Below the pieces are notes generated by a model. That model searched no databases and was not told the origin of the DNA. It saw only the letters and a program-made list of their open reading frames with translations. DNA of 5,427 nt, taken from assembly GCA_021815655.1 (NCBI GenBank), contig JAKAGJ010000193.1:1-5427 (forward strand), in the 5' to 3' direction. The stretch is from Deltaproteobacteria bacterium. Lineage in GTDB: Bacteria; Desulfobacterota; Desulfarculia; Desulfarculales; Desulfarculaceae. Positions 5,246-5,427 of the stretch are shown piece by piece (position 1 is the first letter of the stretch; each line of letters starts with the position of its first letter). Position numbers and translations under genes: made by a program.

Positions 5246-5296
5246 GTAGGGTGGATTGCTTCGTCGCATCCCCACAGGGATGCTCCTCGCAATGAC
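5246..5296 (+). repeat. REP-like dispersed hairpin repeat, copy 3
   Basis: A 51-bp unit starting GTAGGGTGGATTGC and ending CCTCGCAATGAC. It folds as an outer stem ATTGC/GCAAT, an internal loop TTCGTC/TCCTC, a perfect 7-bp inner stem GCATCCC/GGGATGC and a loop CACA. It is the best-formed of the four copies and lies in inverted orientation to copy 2 across the pentapeptide gene. Confidence 0.82.
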
Positions 5297-5328
5297 ACTA
5301 TTGCTGGATGCCCTGCACCATTCGTCCC

Positions 5329-5366
5329 GCGATTGCTTCGTCGCCCGTTGGGCTCCTCGCAATGAC
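5329..5366 (+). repeat. REP-like dispersed hairpin repeat, copy 4
   Basis: A 38-bp unit, 32 bases after copy 3 and in the same direction. It starts GCGATTGCTTCGTCGC and ends CTCCTCGCAATGAC. The outer stem ATTGC/GCAAT and the internal loop TTCGTC/TCCTC match copy 3 exactly, but the inner stem is a different and shorter GCCC/GGGC around GTT. The GTAGGGTGG extension is absent. A GC palindrome GGGGCCGGCCCC follows at 5376-5387. Confidence 0.8.
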
Positions 5367-5427
5367 TCCAGGGGCGGGGCCGGCCCCCACTGTGCCTCGC
5401 GCCTGCTCGCCATCCCTACCTTTCCCT

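Noticed and set aside
5216..5413. 65-codon minus-strand frame at the right end
   Set aside because: Most of it is REP-like repeat read through in one frame, and it has no ribosome binding site.

Overview
The window is high-GC bacterial DNA with four convincing protein genes and unusually repeat-rich spacers. The set of genes (a Thermus-type MetRS with one zinc knuckle, small secreted Cache-domain proteins, a long pentapeptide-repeat protein) and the base composition would fit a Desulfobacterota-like organism (for example Desulfarculales). That placement is inference from general resemblance and is not proven by any marker here.

Layout. Positions 1-259 are a spacer with one REP-like hairpin (46-84) and a 27-bp perfect inverted repeat (112-138/159-185). 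Next comes metG (260-2254, +), a complete methionyl-tRNA synthetase with a C-terminal tRNA-binding OB domain. A short spacer with an AT-rich palindrome leads to the first of two tandem paralogues encoding 163-residue secreted single-Cache-domain proteins (2410-2901 and 3105-3596, both +). Each has its own ribosome binding site and its own strong intrinsic terminator, and the second has a consensus TATAAT box in front of it. A 512-bp gene-free stretch follows (3597-4108). It holds the second terminator, two copies of a short bidirectional terminator-like hairpin, a second REP-like copy and a large imperfect palindrome (3869-4040). On the minus strand lies a 347-residue pentapeptide-repeat protein gene (5152-4109), convergent with the Cache genes. 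The right end (5153-5427) carries two more REP-like copies.

How the genes relate. metG is housekeeping and looks functionally unrelated to its neighbours. The Cache pair looks like a local duplication that copied the gene together with its terminator. The products should be free periplasmic ligand-binding proteins, but ligand and partner cannot be read from the sequence. The pentapeptide protein is cytosolic by sequence, with an N-terminal cap, 28 uninterrupted repeats in register, and a helical C-terminal region of unknown function.

No mobile-element transposase, CRISPR array, tRNA or rRNA was seen. The most interesting items are the four-copy REP-like family with compensatory changes in its inner stem, the long palindromic element at 3869-4040, the nearly identical DNA tract shared by the two Cache genes, and the composition split inside the pentapeptide gene.
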